A program made the position numbers and the translations under genes. Of a stretch of 64,000 bases of DNA, positions 1 to 9,199 are shown piece after piece. The notes under the pieces are model-generated. The model was not told the origin of the DNA, did not search any database, and worked only from the letters and a program-made list of their open reading frames with translations. How positions within the stretch are numbered: position 1 is the stretch's first letter; every line of letters begins with the position of its first letter. The stretch spans positions 4,823,501 through 4,887,500 of the forward strand of contig CP000781.1 of assembly GCA_000017645.1 (NCBI GenBank), written 5' to 3'. The DNA is from Xanthobacter autotrophicus Py2 (GTDB lineage: Bacteria > Pseudomonadota > Alphaproteobacteria > Rhizobiales > Xanthobacteraceae).

Positions 1-429
1 AACGTGGAAGTGCGCATCAAGTTCTCCGATGGCGCGGTCTATGGCGAGGTGGGGCGGGTGAATTTCGTGGACGTGTCGGTCAACCGCACCACCGACACCA
101 TGATCCTGCGCGCCGACGTGCCCAACCCGAGCGGCAAGCTGGTGGACGGCCAGCTTGTCCGTGTGGAGCTGAAGGCGGGGACGCCGGAAGAACGGGTGGT
201 GATCCCGCAGGCGGCGCTGATCGCCGACCAGGCCGGCGTCTATGTGTTCGTGGTGGAGAACGGCAAGGCTGTGGTGCGCCGGGTGAAAACCGGCGCCACC
301 CAGGGGCCGAACATCATCATCACCGACGGCGTGAAGGCCGGCGAGCCGGTCATCGTGGAGGGCTTCGAGAGCCTGAAGCCCGGCATCGCGGTGCGCGCGA
401 TCCCGACGGCCATCGGCCTGAAAGGCTGA
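1..429 (+). CDS. RND efflux periplasmic adaptor (HlyD/AcrA family), 3' part only
   Basis: This is the C-terminal part of a membrane-fusion protein that links an RND pump to an outer-membrane channel; the 5' end lies outside the window. The visible 142 codons cover the end of a beta-barrel segment (FVDVSVNRTTDTMILRADV) and the membrane-proximal domain (VVIPQAALIADQAGVYVFVV, then GVKAGEPVIVEGFESLKPG). This pattern is normal for AcrA/MexA proteins. It is read in the open frame from base 1, and no start can be assigned. The stop lies 3 nt before the RND pump gene, so the two are surely one operon. The substrate cannot be read from sequence. Confidence 0.9.
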   Translation, partial: NVEVRIKFSDGAVYGEVGRVNFVDVSVNRTTDTMILRADVPNPSGKLVDGQLVRVELKAGTPEERVVIPQAALIADQAGVYVFVVENGKAVVRRVKTGATQGPNIIITDGVKAGEPVIVEGFESLKPGIAVRAIPTAIGLKG

Positions 430-432
430 GCC

Positions 433-3400
433 ATGCTCTCCTCCGTCTTCGTCGACCGCCCGCGGCTCGCCATCGTCATCGCCATCGTCACGACGATTGC
501 CGGCCTGCTCTCGCTGCTGGCCATCCCGGTGGCGCAGTATCCGGATATCATCCCGCCGCAGGTGTCGGTGACCACCGCCTATCCCGGCGCCTCCGCCGAG
601 GTGGTGGATTCCACCATCGCCCAGCCCATCGAGGCCCAGGTGGTGGGCGTAGACAAGCTCATCTACATGAAGAGCGTGTCCGGCGATGACGGAAGCTACA
701 CGCTCACCGGCTCGTTCGAGCTGGGCACCGACCCGGACATCAACACCGTCAACATGAACAATCGCGTCCAGGTGGCGCAGTCCAAGCTGCCGGAGGATGT
801 GAAGCGCCAGGGCGTGGTGGTGAAGAAGAAGTCGTCGGCGCTGCTTGGCGTGCTGGCCATTTCCTCACCAAAGAAGACCTGGGACCCGCTCTATATCTCC
901 AACTACGTCACGATCAACATTCTCGACGAGCTGAAGAGCATTCCGGGCGTCGGCGATGCCGCGCTCTGGGGTCCGCAGGACTATGCCGTCCGGGCCTGGG
1001 TGAAGACCGACCGGCTCACCGGCCTCGGCCTCACCACCCAGGACATCGTCGCCGCCATCCGGGGCCAGAACATCCAGGCGGCGGTGGGCCGCATCGGAGC
1101 ACGACCGGTCTCCGACGACCAGCAGTTGCAGCTGAACCTGCGTACCAAGGGTCGGCTGTCCAGCATCGAGGAATTCGAGAAGATCGTCCTGCGCACCAAC
1201 GAGGACGGCTCGGTGCTGCGCCTCGGCGACGTGGCGCGGCTCGAGCTGGGCGCAGCCAACCTCGACCGTGAGACCCTGTTCAACGGCGGCCCGGCGGCGG
1301 TGCTGGCGCTCTACCAGTCGCCCGGCGCCAACGCCATCACCACCATCAACGCCGTGCGCAAGCGCATGGATGAGCTGTCGAAGGCCTTCCCCGAGGACCT
1401 CGCCTGGAAGGTCACCTACGACCCCACCTCGTTCGTGGTGGAGACCATCCACGAGGTGCAGAAGACCCTGATCGAGGCGTTCATCCTCGTGGTGCTGGTG
1501 GTCTACCTCTTCCTCGGCAGCTTCCGGGCGACCCTGATCCCGACGCTCGCGGTGCCGGTAAGCCTCATCGGCACCTTCATCGTGCTCAACGCCATCGGCT
1601 ATTCGGCGAACTCGGTGTCGCTGCTGGCCATCGTGCTCGCCATCGGCATCGTGGTGGATGACGCCATCGTGGTGGTGGAGAATGTCGAGCGCGTGATGGA
1701 GGAGCATCCCGAGTTCACCCCCGCCGAGGCCACCAAGCGGGCCATGGCGGAAATCACCGCGCCCATCATTGCCATCACCCTGGTGCTGCTCTCCGTGTTC
1801 GTGCCGGTGGCCTTCATTCCCGGCATCTCCGGCGAGCTGTTCCGGCAGTTCGCTGTGACGGTGGCGGTGGCCATGTTCCTCTCGGCCATCAACGCGCTCA
1901 CCCTTTCGCCGGCGCTCTGCGCCATCCTGCTGAAGCCTTCCCACGGGCCGAAGAAGGGCCCCATCGGCTATGTGATGCGCGGCATCGACAAGGTACGCGA
2001 TGCCTATGGCGCGGCGGTGGCGCGCCTCGTTCGCTTCTCGCTCATCGGTCTGGTGTGCGTGTTCGTGGCGTCCGGCGGCATCTTCGCCCTGTCCAAGATG
2101 ACCCCCACCGGCTTCCTGCCCGAGGACGACCAGGGCGCCTTCTTCGTGGTGGTGCAATTGCCTGGTGGGGCTTCCGTGGGCCGCACCACGGAGGTGATCC
2201 GCAAGGCCGAGGCGCTGTTGAGAGAAGAGCACACGGTGGAGGACTTCACCTCCGTCATCGGCCTCAACTTCATCGACAATTATTCCCAGCCCAACGCCGC
2301 CTTCATCGTCGTCACGCTGAAGCCGTTCGAGGAGCGGCATGGCGCGGAGAACGGCGCCGCCGCCATCCTCGCCCGGCTCGGGCCGAAGATGCGCGCCATC
2401 TCCGGCGGCTCCGTCGTGCCGCTGGGACCGCCGCCCATCGTTGGCCTCGGCACCGGCGGCGGCTTCAGCTTCGTGCTGCAGGATCTGCGGGCAGGGGACC
2501 CGAAGGCGCTGGCGCAGGTGCTGCGCGGCCTGCTGGTGGCCGCCAACCAGGACCCGCGCCTGACCCGCGTGTTCTCCACCTATTCCGCGTCCAACCCCTC
2601 GATCCAGCTCGACATCGACCGGGACAAGGCCCAGGTGCTCGGGGTGCCGCTGGACAGCGTGTTCCAGGCGCTCCAAACCTCGCTGGGCGGGCTCTATGTG
2701 AACGACATGAACCTCTACGGCCGCACCTGGCAGGTGCAGGTGCAGGCGGAGGCGGAGGATCGCAAGAGCATCGACGACATCTACCGCATCCATGTGCGCA
2801 ACGACAAAGGCGAGATGATCCCGCTGCGCTCTATCGTCGAGGTGCGGGTGGAGATCGGCCCGCCGGCGTTGATCCGCTACAACAACAAGCGGGCGGTGAC
2901 AGTGCAGGGCGCGCCGGCGGAAGGCGTCTCTTCCGGCCAGGCGCTCGCCGCCATGGACGAGGTGGCAGCCAAGACCCTGCCGCAGGGCTTCTCCGGCGCG
3001 TGGACGGACACCTCGTTCCAGGAGAAGCGGGCGGAGGGCAAGACCGGGATCATCCTCGCCTTCGCCGTGCTGTTCGCCTTCCTGTTCCTGGTGGCGCTGT
3101 ATGAGAGCTGGTCGATCCCGGTGCCGGTGCTGCTCTCGGTCACCGTGGGCATGCTCGGGGCGTTCGCGGCCATCGTCGTCGGCCGGCTCACCCTCGACCT
3201 CTACGGGCAGATCGGCATGATCGTGCTGATCGGCCTCGCGGCCAAGAACGGCATCCTCATCGTCGAGTTCGCCAAGGAGCGGCGCGAGCACGGGGAGGAT
3301 CTGCTGCAGGCCGCCACCGAGGGCTCCCGGCTCAGGTTCCGTCCGGTGATGATGACCTCGCTCGCCTTCATCCTCGGCCTCTACCCGCTGGTGGTGGCGA

Positions 3401-3594
3401 CGGGGGCGGCGCAGATGGCGCGGCAGAACGTGGGCACGCCGGTGTTCGGCGGCATGATCGCCGCGTCCTTCCTCGGCATCTTCGTCATCCCTCCGCTCTA
3501 TGTGCTGTTCCAGGGCATCCGCGAGAAGCTGCGCCCCGGCTCCCGGCCGAAGGTGCAACCGACGCCGGATGCACCCGCCGCTCATGGGGAGTGA
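433..3594 (+). CDS. RND multidrug efflux inner-membrane transporter (HAE1/AcrB family)
   Basis: A proton-driven trimeric efflux pump of 1053 residues, the usual length for AcrB/MexB/MexF. The first transmembrane helix is at about residues 10-30. The TM4 motif [16 protein letters not shown] carries the paired aspartates (Asp409 and Asp410) of the proton relay. The conserved lysine appears later in [16 protein letters not shown]. Two large periplasmic loops follow TM1 and TM7. The ATG follows the adaptor stop by 3 nt. The sequence resembles the MexF/BpeF-like branch more than AcrB, but subfamily and substrates are inference. No outer-membrane channel gene follows; it may lie upstream or elsewhere. 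Confidence 0.95.
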   Translation: MLSSVFVDRPRLAIVIAIVTTIAGLLSLLAIPVAQYPDIIPPQVSVTTAYPGASAEVVDSTIAQPIEAQVVGVDKLIYMKSVSGDDGSYTLTGSFELGTDPDINTVNMNNRVQVAQSKLPEDVKRQGVVVKKKSSALLGVLAISSPKKTWDPLYISNYVTINILDELKSIPGVGDAALWGPQDYAVRAWVKTDRLTGLGLTTQDIVAAIRGQNIQAAVGRIGARPVSDDQQLQLNLRTKGRLSSIEEFEKIVLRTNEDGSVLRLGDVARLELGAANLDRETLFNGGPAAVLALYQSPGANAITTINAVRKRMDELSKAFPEDLAWKVTYDPTSFVVETIHEVQKTLIEAFILVVLVVYLFLGSFRATLIPTLAVPVSLIGTFIVLNAIGYSANSVSLLAIVLAIGIVVDDAIVVVENVERVMEEHPEFTPAEATKRAMAEITAPIIAITLVLLSVFVPVAFIPGISGELFRQFAVTVAVAMFLSAINALTLSPALCAILLKPSHGPKKGPIGYVMRGIDKVRDAYGAAVARLVRFSLIGLVCVFVASGGIFALSKMTPTGFLPEDDQGAFFVVVQLPGGASVGRTTEVIRKAEALLREEHTVEDFTSVIGLNFIDNYSQPNAAFIVVTLKPFEERHGAENGAAAILARLGPKMRAISGGSVVPLGPPPIVGLGTGGGFSFVLQDLRAGDPKALAQVLRGLLVAANQDPRLTRVFSTYSASNPSIQLDIDRDKAQVLGVPLDSVFQALQTSLGGLYVNDMNLYGRTWQVQVQAEAEDRKSIDDIYRIHVRNDKGEMIPLRSIVEVRVEIGPPALIRYNNKRAVTVQGAPAEGVSSGQALAAMDEVAAKTLPQGFSGAWTDTSFQEKRAEGKTGIILAFAVLFAFLFLVALYESWSIPVPVLLSVTVGMLGAFAAIVVGRLTLDLYGQIGMIVLIGLAAKNGILIVEFAKERREHGEDLLQAATEGSRLRFRPVMMTSLAFILGLYPLVVATGAAQMARQNVGTPVFGGMIAASFLGIFVIPPLYVLFQGIREKLRPGSRPKVQPTPDAPAAHGE

Positions 3595-3747
3595 TACGCG
3601 GGCACGGCCCGGCCTGACGAACGTCTGCCGCGAAGGCCGCTCGCTGCGGCTGCTGCGCTGGCTTGGCTGAGGGCACCGGTTGGAAAAGCCTCCCGCCCTG
3701 TGCCAGCATGGCCAGGCATTGTTTTCCCGGCGAAAGCAAAGGGCGAG

Positions 3748-4641
3748 ATGACGACGCCGTCGCAAGGCCGCAGGAGGAAGGTGGACCGGTTCGGCGAGCG
3801 CCTGCGCCTGCGCGGTTCAACCTTGTCGCCGGGCCTCAAGGCGGTGGCCGACTATATCAACGGGAACCGCCGCACCGTTTTGGGCCAGTCGGCGCTGGAA
3901 ATCGCGGCGCAGACCGCGACCTCCGACGCCACCGTCATCCGCGCCGTGCAGGCCCTGGGCTTTGATGGGCTCAAAGATCTGAAGCGCACGCTGGCCGGGC
4001 ATCTCGGCGCGGCCATCTCGTCAGAAGACAGGATGACCACCACCACGCAGACGCTGGAGCGCGATATCGACGCCTCCATCGACTTCGTGCGTGACGGCCA
4101 CGTCATCGGCATCGCGGAAGTGACCAGGCCGGAAAACCGGCGGGCCCTCTTTGCCGCCATCGAGCTGATGCGCGGGGCGAGCGGCATCGGCCTGTTCGGC
4201 ATCGGCGCGGCAGCCTTCCTCGCCGACTATGCCGCCCGCTTGCTCATACGCAACGGGCGCCACGCCTATGCCCTCAACCGCACCGGCATCAGCCTTGGCG
4301 AGCAACTCCTTGCCATGAGGCGCGGCGACGTGCTGGTCATGATGGGAGAGGCCAGCGCCCCCTGCGAGGGCGCCGCCACGCTGGAGGAGGCGCGGCGGCT
4401 GGAGGTGCCCGTGATCCTGCTGTCCAGCGCGGCCTCCCCCGCCTTCGGCCAGCGGGCGCAGGTGGTGCTCCAGGTGCCGCACGGCACGTCGGAGACGGAG
4501 CCGCTTCAAGGCCTCATGCTCGTGTGCCTTGAAATGCTGGTCATCGGCCTTGCCGCCACCGAGCCTGACCGGTCCCTGAAATCGCTGGAACGCCTGCACA
4601 CCTTCTATGAGGACATCCGCCGCCCGCCACGCGGCGGATAG
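3748..4641 (+). CDS. RpiR/MurR-family transcriptional regulator (HTH + SIS domain)
   Basis: A 297-residue regulator with an N-terminal HTH_6 domain (about residues 10-85, including SALEIAAQTATSDATVIRAVQALGF) and a C-terminal SIS domain (about 120-270) of the kind that binds phosphosugars. I chose the ATG at 3748 because AAAGGGCG lies just upstream; an in-frame ATG at 3700 would add 16 unlike-domain residues. It is convergent with the BenD-like dehydrogenase gene, 5 nt apart. Such regulators usually control sugar or aromatic catabolism. Its target here is unknown; the catechol operon and unseen neighbours are both possible. Confidence 0.85.
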   Translation: MTTPSQGRRRKVDRFGERLRLRGSTLSPGLKAVADYINGNRRTVLGQSALEIAAQTATSDATVIRAVQALGFDGLKDLKRTLAGHLGAAISSEDRMTTTTQTLERDIDASIDFVRDGHVIGIAEVTRPENRRALFAAIELMRGASGIGLFGIGAAAFLADYAARLLIRNGRHAYALNRTGISLGEQLLAMRRGDVLVMMGEASAPCEGAATLEEARRLEVPVILLSSAASPAFGQRAQVVLQVPHGTSETEPLQGLMLVCLEMLVIGLAATEPDRSLKSLERLHTFYEDIRRPPRGG

Positions 4642-4646
4642 GGCGC

Positions 4647-5432
4647 TCAGCCGATGGTGCCGCCGGCGACGAAGCAGGTCTGGCCGGTGATGTAGCCGGC
4701 TTCTTCAGACGCGAAGAAGCAGATGGTGGCGGCCACTTCCTCCTGCGTGCCCATGCGGCGCAGGGGCGTGCCTGCGAGGATATCCTCGTACATCTCCTTG
4801 CCCCATTGCTTCTCCTGCTCGGACAGGGGCGTGGGATTGCGCGGGATGGCGCGGGTGCCATTGTCGATGGCGCCGGGGGAGACCGCATTCACCCGTATGC
4901 CGTGCTCGGCCAGTTCCAGCGCCATGCAGGTGGTCATGGCATGCACGCCGCCCTTGGCCGCCGAATAGGGCACGCGATAGATGCCGCGGGTGGCGTTGGA
5001 GCCCACGTTCACGATGGATCCCGCCTTCTGGCGCATCATCACCGGGATGACGGCGCGGCAGCTCCACAGGGTCGGCCACAGGGAGCGGCGGATCTCCTTC
5101 TCCATCTCCTCCGGCTGGTATTCCCAGAACGGCTTCGACCAGATGGTGCCGCCCACATTGTGGACCGCCACGTCGATCCGGCCATAGGCATCGAGCGCTG
5201 CGGCGACACTCGCCAGCGCGCCATCGAAGGTTTCAAGGTCGGCGGACAGGGCACGGGCTGTGCCCCCGGCCGCCTCGATCTCCGCACGGACGCTCTCGTT
5301 ATGCTCGGCCGAGCGGTCCACGATCAGGAGCTTCGCCCCCTCGCGCGCCAGCCGCAGCGCCGTGACGCGGCCGATGCCCTGCGCCGCGCCGGTCACCAGG
5401 GCGACCTTGTCGGCAAAGCGCTTGTCTGACAC
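4647..5432 (-). CDS. benD: BenD-like short-chain dehydrogenase (benzoate cis-diol dehydrogenase type)
   Basis: A 261-residue Rossmann-fold oxidoreductase. The NAD-binding motif TGAAQGIG is near residue 15, and the catalytic Tyr/Lys appear in YSAAKGG. Stretches such as HNVGGTIWSKPF, ATRGIYRVPYS and the IPRN loop match the BenD branch, which oxidises the benzoate 1,2-cis-diol to catechol. The start is a GTG at 5432 with AGGAG 8 nt upstream. It is the last gene of a leftward operon catB-catA-MFS-benD. No benABC ring dioxygenase is in the window, so it may work with dioxygenase genes elsewhere or on another cis-diol. The subfamily call rests on remembered motifs. Confidence 0.78.
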   Translation of the reverse strand: MSDKRFADKVALVTGAAQGIGRVTALRLAREGAKLLIVDRSAEHNESVRAEIEAAGGTARALSADLETFDGALASVAAALDAYGRIDVAVHNVGGTIWSKPFWEYQPEEMEKEIRRSLWPTLWSCRAVIPVMMRQKAGSIVNVGSNATRGIYRVPYSAAKGGVHAMTTCMALELAEHGIRVNAVSPGAIDNGTRAIPRNPTPLSEQEKQWGKEMYEDILAGTPLRRMGTQEEVAATICFFASEEAGYITGQTCFVAGGTIG

Positions 5433-5489
5433 CTGTGGTCTCCTCTTGAAAAGGTGCGGCCGCCGGATCGCGCCGGCGGCCATTTCCAG

Positions 5490-6833
5490 TCAGTGCGCCG
5501 CCGAAAGCGCGCCTTCCGGCTGCGCCGAGGGCCGCGAGCGGATCAACGCCACCGCCAGCGCCGCGATGGCGAGCGGCACGGCGATGCCGAGATAATAGCC
5601 GGGCACCCCGCCCATCTGCAGGAACCATCCACCGGTAGCCGAGCCAACGATGGCGCCGGTGCGGCCGATGCCGATGGCCCAGCCGGTTCCGGTGGCGCGC
5701 AGCTCGGTGGGGTAGATGCCCGAGATGAGGTAGTTCAGCGCCAGCTGCTGGCCGCCGACGCCGAAGCCCGCCGCCGCCACCAGGATGAACACCGCCGTCC
5801 AGTTGGTACCGGCCAGCGCCAGACCAATGCAGATGGCGATGCCCAGGGCGAACATGCCCAGCAGCAGCAGCCGTGCGTTCACCTTCGGCAGGACGAGGGA
5901 GAGCGGGATGGCGCAGATGATGAAGGCGGTGTTCACGGTCACCGTGCCGAAGGCGGCGGTGGCGGCGGGCAGGCCGGAGGTGGTGAGCACTGTCGGCAGC
6001 CACAAAAGCAGCATGAACCAGGCGATCCAGTTGAACAGATAGGTCGCCCACACCGCGATGGTGCGGATGCGGTAGGCGGGGGCGAACAGCGCCGCCACCG
6101 AGCCCTTGGCCACCTTCTCGGCGGGCACGAACTGGGTTCCGGCCGGCACCGGGCGCTTCAGGATCTTCTCCACCAGTGACCGGCTTCGCTCCAGGTCGCC
6201 GGGCTTGCCGCGAGCAACCAGAAGCTGGGGTGATTCCGGCAGGACGATGAGGCAGACCACCAGCATCACCAGCGGCAGCGAGCCGCCCACCAGATAGATG
6301 CCCTGCCAGCCGATCACCGGCATCCAGCCGGAGGCGAGCAGGCCGCCCAGCACCGCGCCGAGCGGCAGGCCCAGCAGCACACCGGTGAGCACGGTGCCCC
6401 GCGCGCGGCCGGGGGCGTATTCGGCGGACAGCGCCAGCAGCACCGGGGTGGCGCCGCCCATGCCGAGGCCGGTGAGGAAGCGCAGCATCACGATCTGCGT
6501 GGGCGAGGTGGCAAACGCGATGGCCAGGGAGAACACCCCGAACAGCAGCATGGCGCCGAGGATGGCGGTGCGCCGCCCGATCTTGTCGCCGATGGAGCCC
6601 AGCGCCATGGCACCGATGGCCATGCCGAGGGTGCCCGAGATGAAGATGTAGGTCATGTCCGCCGGCGCCATGCCGAACGCCTTGGCGATGGCAGGCCCGG
6701 TATAGGCGATGCACTGCGTGTCGAAGCCGTCGAGGGCGGCCACGAAGAAGCACATAAGAAAGACCAGCCATTGGCGTCCGCGTATGGGCTCGCCGTCGAG
6801 CAGGTCCTGGATGCTTTGTTTTCCACCCGCCAT
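5490..6833 (-). CDS. MFS aromatic-acid:H+ symporter (AAHS family, BenK/PcaK type)
   Basis: A 447-residue, 12-TM inner-membrane importer. The family's hallmark LDGFDTQ motif is in TM1 (about residues 35-41). The MFS loop motif GSIGDKIGRR follows TM2, and PESPQLL sits in the central loop as in PcaK/BenK. The ATG at 6833 has GGAGG 5 nt upstream; an in-frame TTG four codons earlier has no such site. It lies between catA (109 nt upstream) and the benD-like gene (57 nt downstream). Context suggests uptake of benzoate or a related aromatic acid; the actual substrate is inferred. Confidence 0.9.
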   Translation of the reverse strand: MAGGKQSIQDLLDGEPIRGRQWLVFLMCFFVAALDGFDTQCIAYTGPAIAKAFGMAPADMTYIFISGTLGMAIGAMALGSIGDKIGRRTAILGAMLLFGVFSLAIAFATSPTQIVMLRFLTGLGMGGATPVLLALSAEYAPGRARGTVLTGVLLGLPLGAVLGGLLASGWMPVIGWQGIYLVGGSLPLVMLVVCLIVLPESPQLLVARGKPGDLERSRSLVEKILKRPVPAGTQFVPAEKVAKGSVAALFAPAYRIRTIAVWATYLFNWIAWFMLLLWLPTVLTTSGLPAATAAFGTVTVNTAFIICAIPLSLVLPKVNARLLLLGMFALGIAICIGLALAGTNWTAVFILVAAAGFGVGGQQLALNYLISGIYPTELRATGTGWAIGIGRTGAIVGSATGGWFLQMGGVPGYYLGIAVPLAIAALAVALIRSRPSAQPEGALSAAH

Positions 6834-6942
6834 TGTATCCTCCAAGGGGTTCTTGATCTTGCGGTTCTGGGCTGTGTCGGGATCAGGCGAACCGGCGCGG
6901 GTCGGACCGCGCCGGGTGTCTGAAGCGCATGATGCCTTGAGG

Positions 6943-7857
6943 TCAGGCGGCTTCCGCGCGCGGGCGCTGCACCTCGGCGGAGGGCAGGGCGAGGGCCTCC
7001 GACCTCAGCTCGAAATCGAAGGCGATGCGCGCGAACGGGGCATTCAGCCCGGCCTCGGCGATGGCGTCGGGGTCCTGGTTGCGCTCCACGGCGGGGATCA
7101 GCCCATCGCGGGTGGCGAAGGCGAAGTCATCGTGGAGATAGGGATCGCCGTCGATGTTGATCTGCGTCGTGAGCTTGCGAAAGCCCGGCGCGCTCACGAA
7201 GAAATGGATGTGCGCCGGACGGTGCCCGTGGCGGCCGAGCTGCTTCAGCAGCGTGTCGGTGGAGCCTTCGGGGGGCACCGCATAGCCCGATGGCATCGTG
7301 GTGCGGAAACGGTAGCGGCCATCGGCGTCGGTCTCGATGGTCCGACGCAGGTTGAAGGGGCTCTGGCTCTTGTCGAAAAAGGAGTAATTGCCCCGCGTGT
7401 TGGCGTGCCACACCTCCACATGTGCGCCAGCTACCGGGCGGCCGTCGGTGTCGCGCACCTGCCCGTGCATGATGAGGATCTCGCCCTCTTCCGAGCCGTC
7501 GTCGAGCCGCGCCTCGCCTTTGCACAGGGGCGCGCCGGCCACATAGAGCGGCCCCTCGATGGTGCGCGGGGTGCCGCCGGTAAGGCCGGCAGCTTCCTCC
7601 GCTGCGTCGAGCCGCACGTCGAGAAAGCGCTCAAAGCCGAGGCCAGCGGCAATCAGGCCATACTCGTCGTTGCGGCCGGCCTGCGTCAGGTAGTTGACCG
7701 CGCTCCAGAACTCGCTCGGCTCCACGTCATATTCGTCGATGACGTAGAACAGGTCGCGGACGATGCGGTCCACGATCGCCTTCACGCGGGGCGTGGGCTC
7801 GCCGCGGGTAGGCGCCTGCATCTCCTTCAAGAGGGCATCGATGGCGGCTTTTTCCAT
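6943..7857 (-). CDS. catA: Catechol 1,2-dioxygenase (intradiol)
   Basis: A non-heme Fe(III) enzyme that opens catechol to cis,cis-muconate. At 304 residues it has the usual CatA length. An N-terminal helical dimerisation domain (about 1-95) precedes the beta-sandwich. The four iron ligands are visible: Tyr158 (GNYSFFD), Tyr192 (PSGYAVP), His216 and His218 (RPAHIHFF). The linker RTIEGPLYVAGAP is typical. The ATG is preceded by AAGGAG. It is the second gene of the catB-catA-MFS-benD operon. Hydroxyquinol dioxygenase is a possible alternative, but the partner muconate cycloisomerase favours catechol. Confidence 0.93.
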   Translation of the reverse strand: MEKAAIDALLKEMQAPTRGEPTPRVKAIVDRIVRDLFYVIDEYDVEPSEFWSAVNYLTQAGRNDEYGLIAAGLGFERFLDVRLDAAEEAAGLTGGTPRTIEGPLYVAGAPLCKGEARLDDGSEEGEILIMHGQVRDTDGRPVAGAHVEVWHANTRGNYSFFDKSQSPFNLRRTIETDADGRYRFRTTMPSGYAVPPEGSTDTLLKQLGRHGHRPAHIHFFVSAPGFRKLTTQINIDGDPYLHDDFAFATRDGLIPAVERNQDPDAIAEAGLNAPFARIAFDFELRSEALALPSAEVQRPRAEAA

Positions 7858-7925
7858 GGGCGTTCTCCTTATGGGGCATTTTTATGCGCCGTGCGCTGGG
7901 GCATCGGTCGAAAGGGCAGGGGGTC

Positions 7926-9101
7926 TCAGGCCCCCACGGACTGGCGAACGGGGCTGAGGCGGGGGGCCGGGCGGTCGCGGCGGAAGAAGTCCACCCGGTC
8001 CATGTCCAGCTCCACGCCGAGGCCCGGCGTGCTCGGAACGATCAGGGCGAAATCGGCATAGGCGAGCGGCGTCGCCAGGATCTCCTCGGCCAGTAGCAGG
8101 GGGCCGAACAGCTCGGTGCCCCAGGTGAGCGTCGGCAGGGTGGCGCAGAGCTGGGCCGACGCCGCGGTGCCGATGCCACCTTCCAGCATGGTGCCGCCAT
8201 AAAGCTCGATGCCCGCCGCGTCGGCGATGGCCGCCACCCGCTGGGCCTCGAACAGGCCGCCCGACTGGGCGATCTTCAGCGCGAACACCCCGGCGGCACG
8301 GTCGCGCGCCAGATCCATGGCCTCGGCCGGGCCCTGAAGGGCTTCGTCGGCCATGATGGCCGCGTCGAACCGGCGCGTCAGGCGGGCGAGGGCGCCGCGC
8401 TGCTCCCGGCTAACCGGCTGCTCGATGAGATCGACCCCGGCCGCCTCCAGCGCGGCGATGCCGCGACGGGCCTGATGTTCGCTCCAGGCCATGTTCACGT
8501 CCACCCGCACGCTGGCACGGTCGCCCAGGGCCGCCTTGATGGCGGCCACATGGGCCACGTCCGCTGCCACCTCGCGCTTGCCGATCTTCAGCTTGAAGAT
8601 GCGGTGGCGGCGGGCCGCCAGCATGGCCTCGGCCTCCTCGATGTCCGTCGCGGTGTCGCCGCTGGCGAGGGTCCAGGCCACCTCCAGCGTGTCGCGCTGG
8701 CGACCGCCGAAGAACTCCGACACCGGCACCCCGAGGCGGCGCCCGTGGACATCGAGAAGGGCGGTCTCCACCGCGCAGCGGGCGAAGCGGTTGCCCTTCA
8801 CGGCCCGCTTCACGCTGGCCATCAGCGCGGCCACCCGGGTGGCGTCGGCGCCGAGCAGCAGGGGGGCGATATAGGTGTCGATGGTGAGCTTGATGCCTTC
8901 CGGGCTCTCCTCGCCATAGCTCAGGCCGCCGATGGTGGTGCCCTCGCCGACGCCGACCGTGCCGTCCGAGCACGACACTTTCACCAGCACCAGCGTCTGG
9001 CTGCGCAGGGTGTGCATGGACAGGTGATGGGCGCGTATGGTTGGGATATCGACGATAAAGGTCTCGATACGGTCGATACGCACTGCGACGCCGGTCTGCA
9101 T
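7926..9101 (-). CDS. catB: Muconate cycloisomerase
   Basis: An enolase-superfamily enzyme that converts cis,cis-muconate to (4S)-muconolactone. It has 391 residues. Active-site landmarks are the KLK motif (Lys170, Lys172), metal ligands Asp201 (DVNMAW), Glu227 (IEQP) and Asp252 (ADEAL), and the second catalytic Lys276 (ALKIAQSGG). The ATG at 9101 is the promoter-proximal start of the operon. An AAGGA 10 nt upstream could be its ribosome site, and it sits inside an 8-bp inverted repeat. The next in-frame GTG has no better site. catC (muconolactone isomerase) is not in the window. Confidence 0.93.
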   Translation of the reverse strand: MQTGVAVRIDRIETFIVDIPTIRAHHLSMHTLRSQTLVLVKVSCSDGTVGVGEGTTIGGLSYGEESPEGIKLTIDTYIAPLLLGADATRVAALMASVKRAVKGNRFARCAVETALLDVHGRRLGVPVSEFFGGRQRDTLEVAWTLASGDTATDIEEAEAMLAARRHRIFKLKIGKREVAADVAHVAAIKAALGDRASVRVDVNMAWSEHQARRGIAALEAAGVDLIEQPVSREQRGALARLTRRFDAAIMADEALQGPAEAMDLARDRAAGVFALKIAQSGGLFEAQRVAAIADAAGIELYGGTMLEGGIGTAASAQLCATLPTLTWGTELFGPLLLAEEILATPLAYADFALIVPSTPGLGVELDMDRVDFFRRDRPAPRLSPVRQSVGA

Positions 9102-9111
9102 CCGTGGAGTG

Positions 9112-9132
9112 TCCTTATGTTCGGCATAAGGA
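9112..9132 (-). promoter_or_regulatory. Perfect inverted repeat at the catB start, candidate LysR operator
   Basis: TCCTTATG-TTCGG-CATAAGGA is an exact 8-bp dyad with a 5-nt spacer. It contains a T-N11-A core like LysR-family boxes. It begins 11 nt upstream of the catB ATG, so a bound regulator would cover the catB ribosome site or the transcript start rather than the usual upstream activation region. Confidence 0.5.
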
Positions 9133-9182
9133 AAATCACGCCGACGGGGCGCGCGTCAAAGACAGTCTCGGTCGGTTTGCAT

Positions 9183-9193
9183 ACCTAATAGGT
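9183..9193 (+). promoter_or_regulatory. Short palindrome over the lysR ribosome-binding site
   Basis: ACCTA-A-TAGGT is a perfect 5+1+5 dyad ending 6 nt before the regulator's ATG. It covers the only plausible Shine-Dalgarno (TAGGT). It may serve autoregulation; no direct evidence exists. Confidence 0.3.
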
Positions 9194-9199
9194 CTGGAT

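Noticed and set aside
865..3765. 966-codon open frame on the minus strand across the RND gene
   Set aside because: His/Arg/Asp-rich composition typical of antisense to high-GC coding DNA; no domain, and the plus-strand RND gene is certain.
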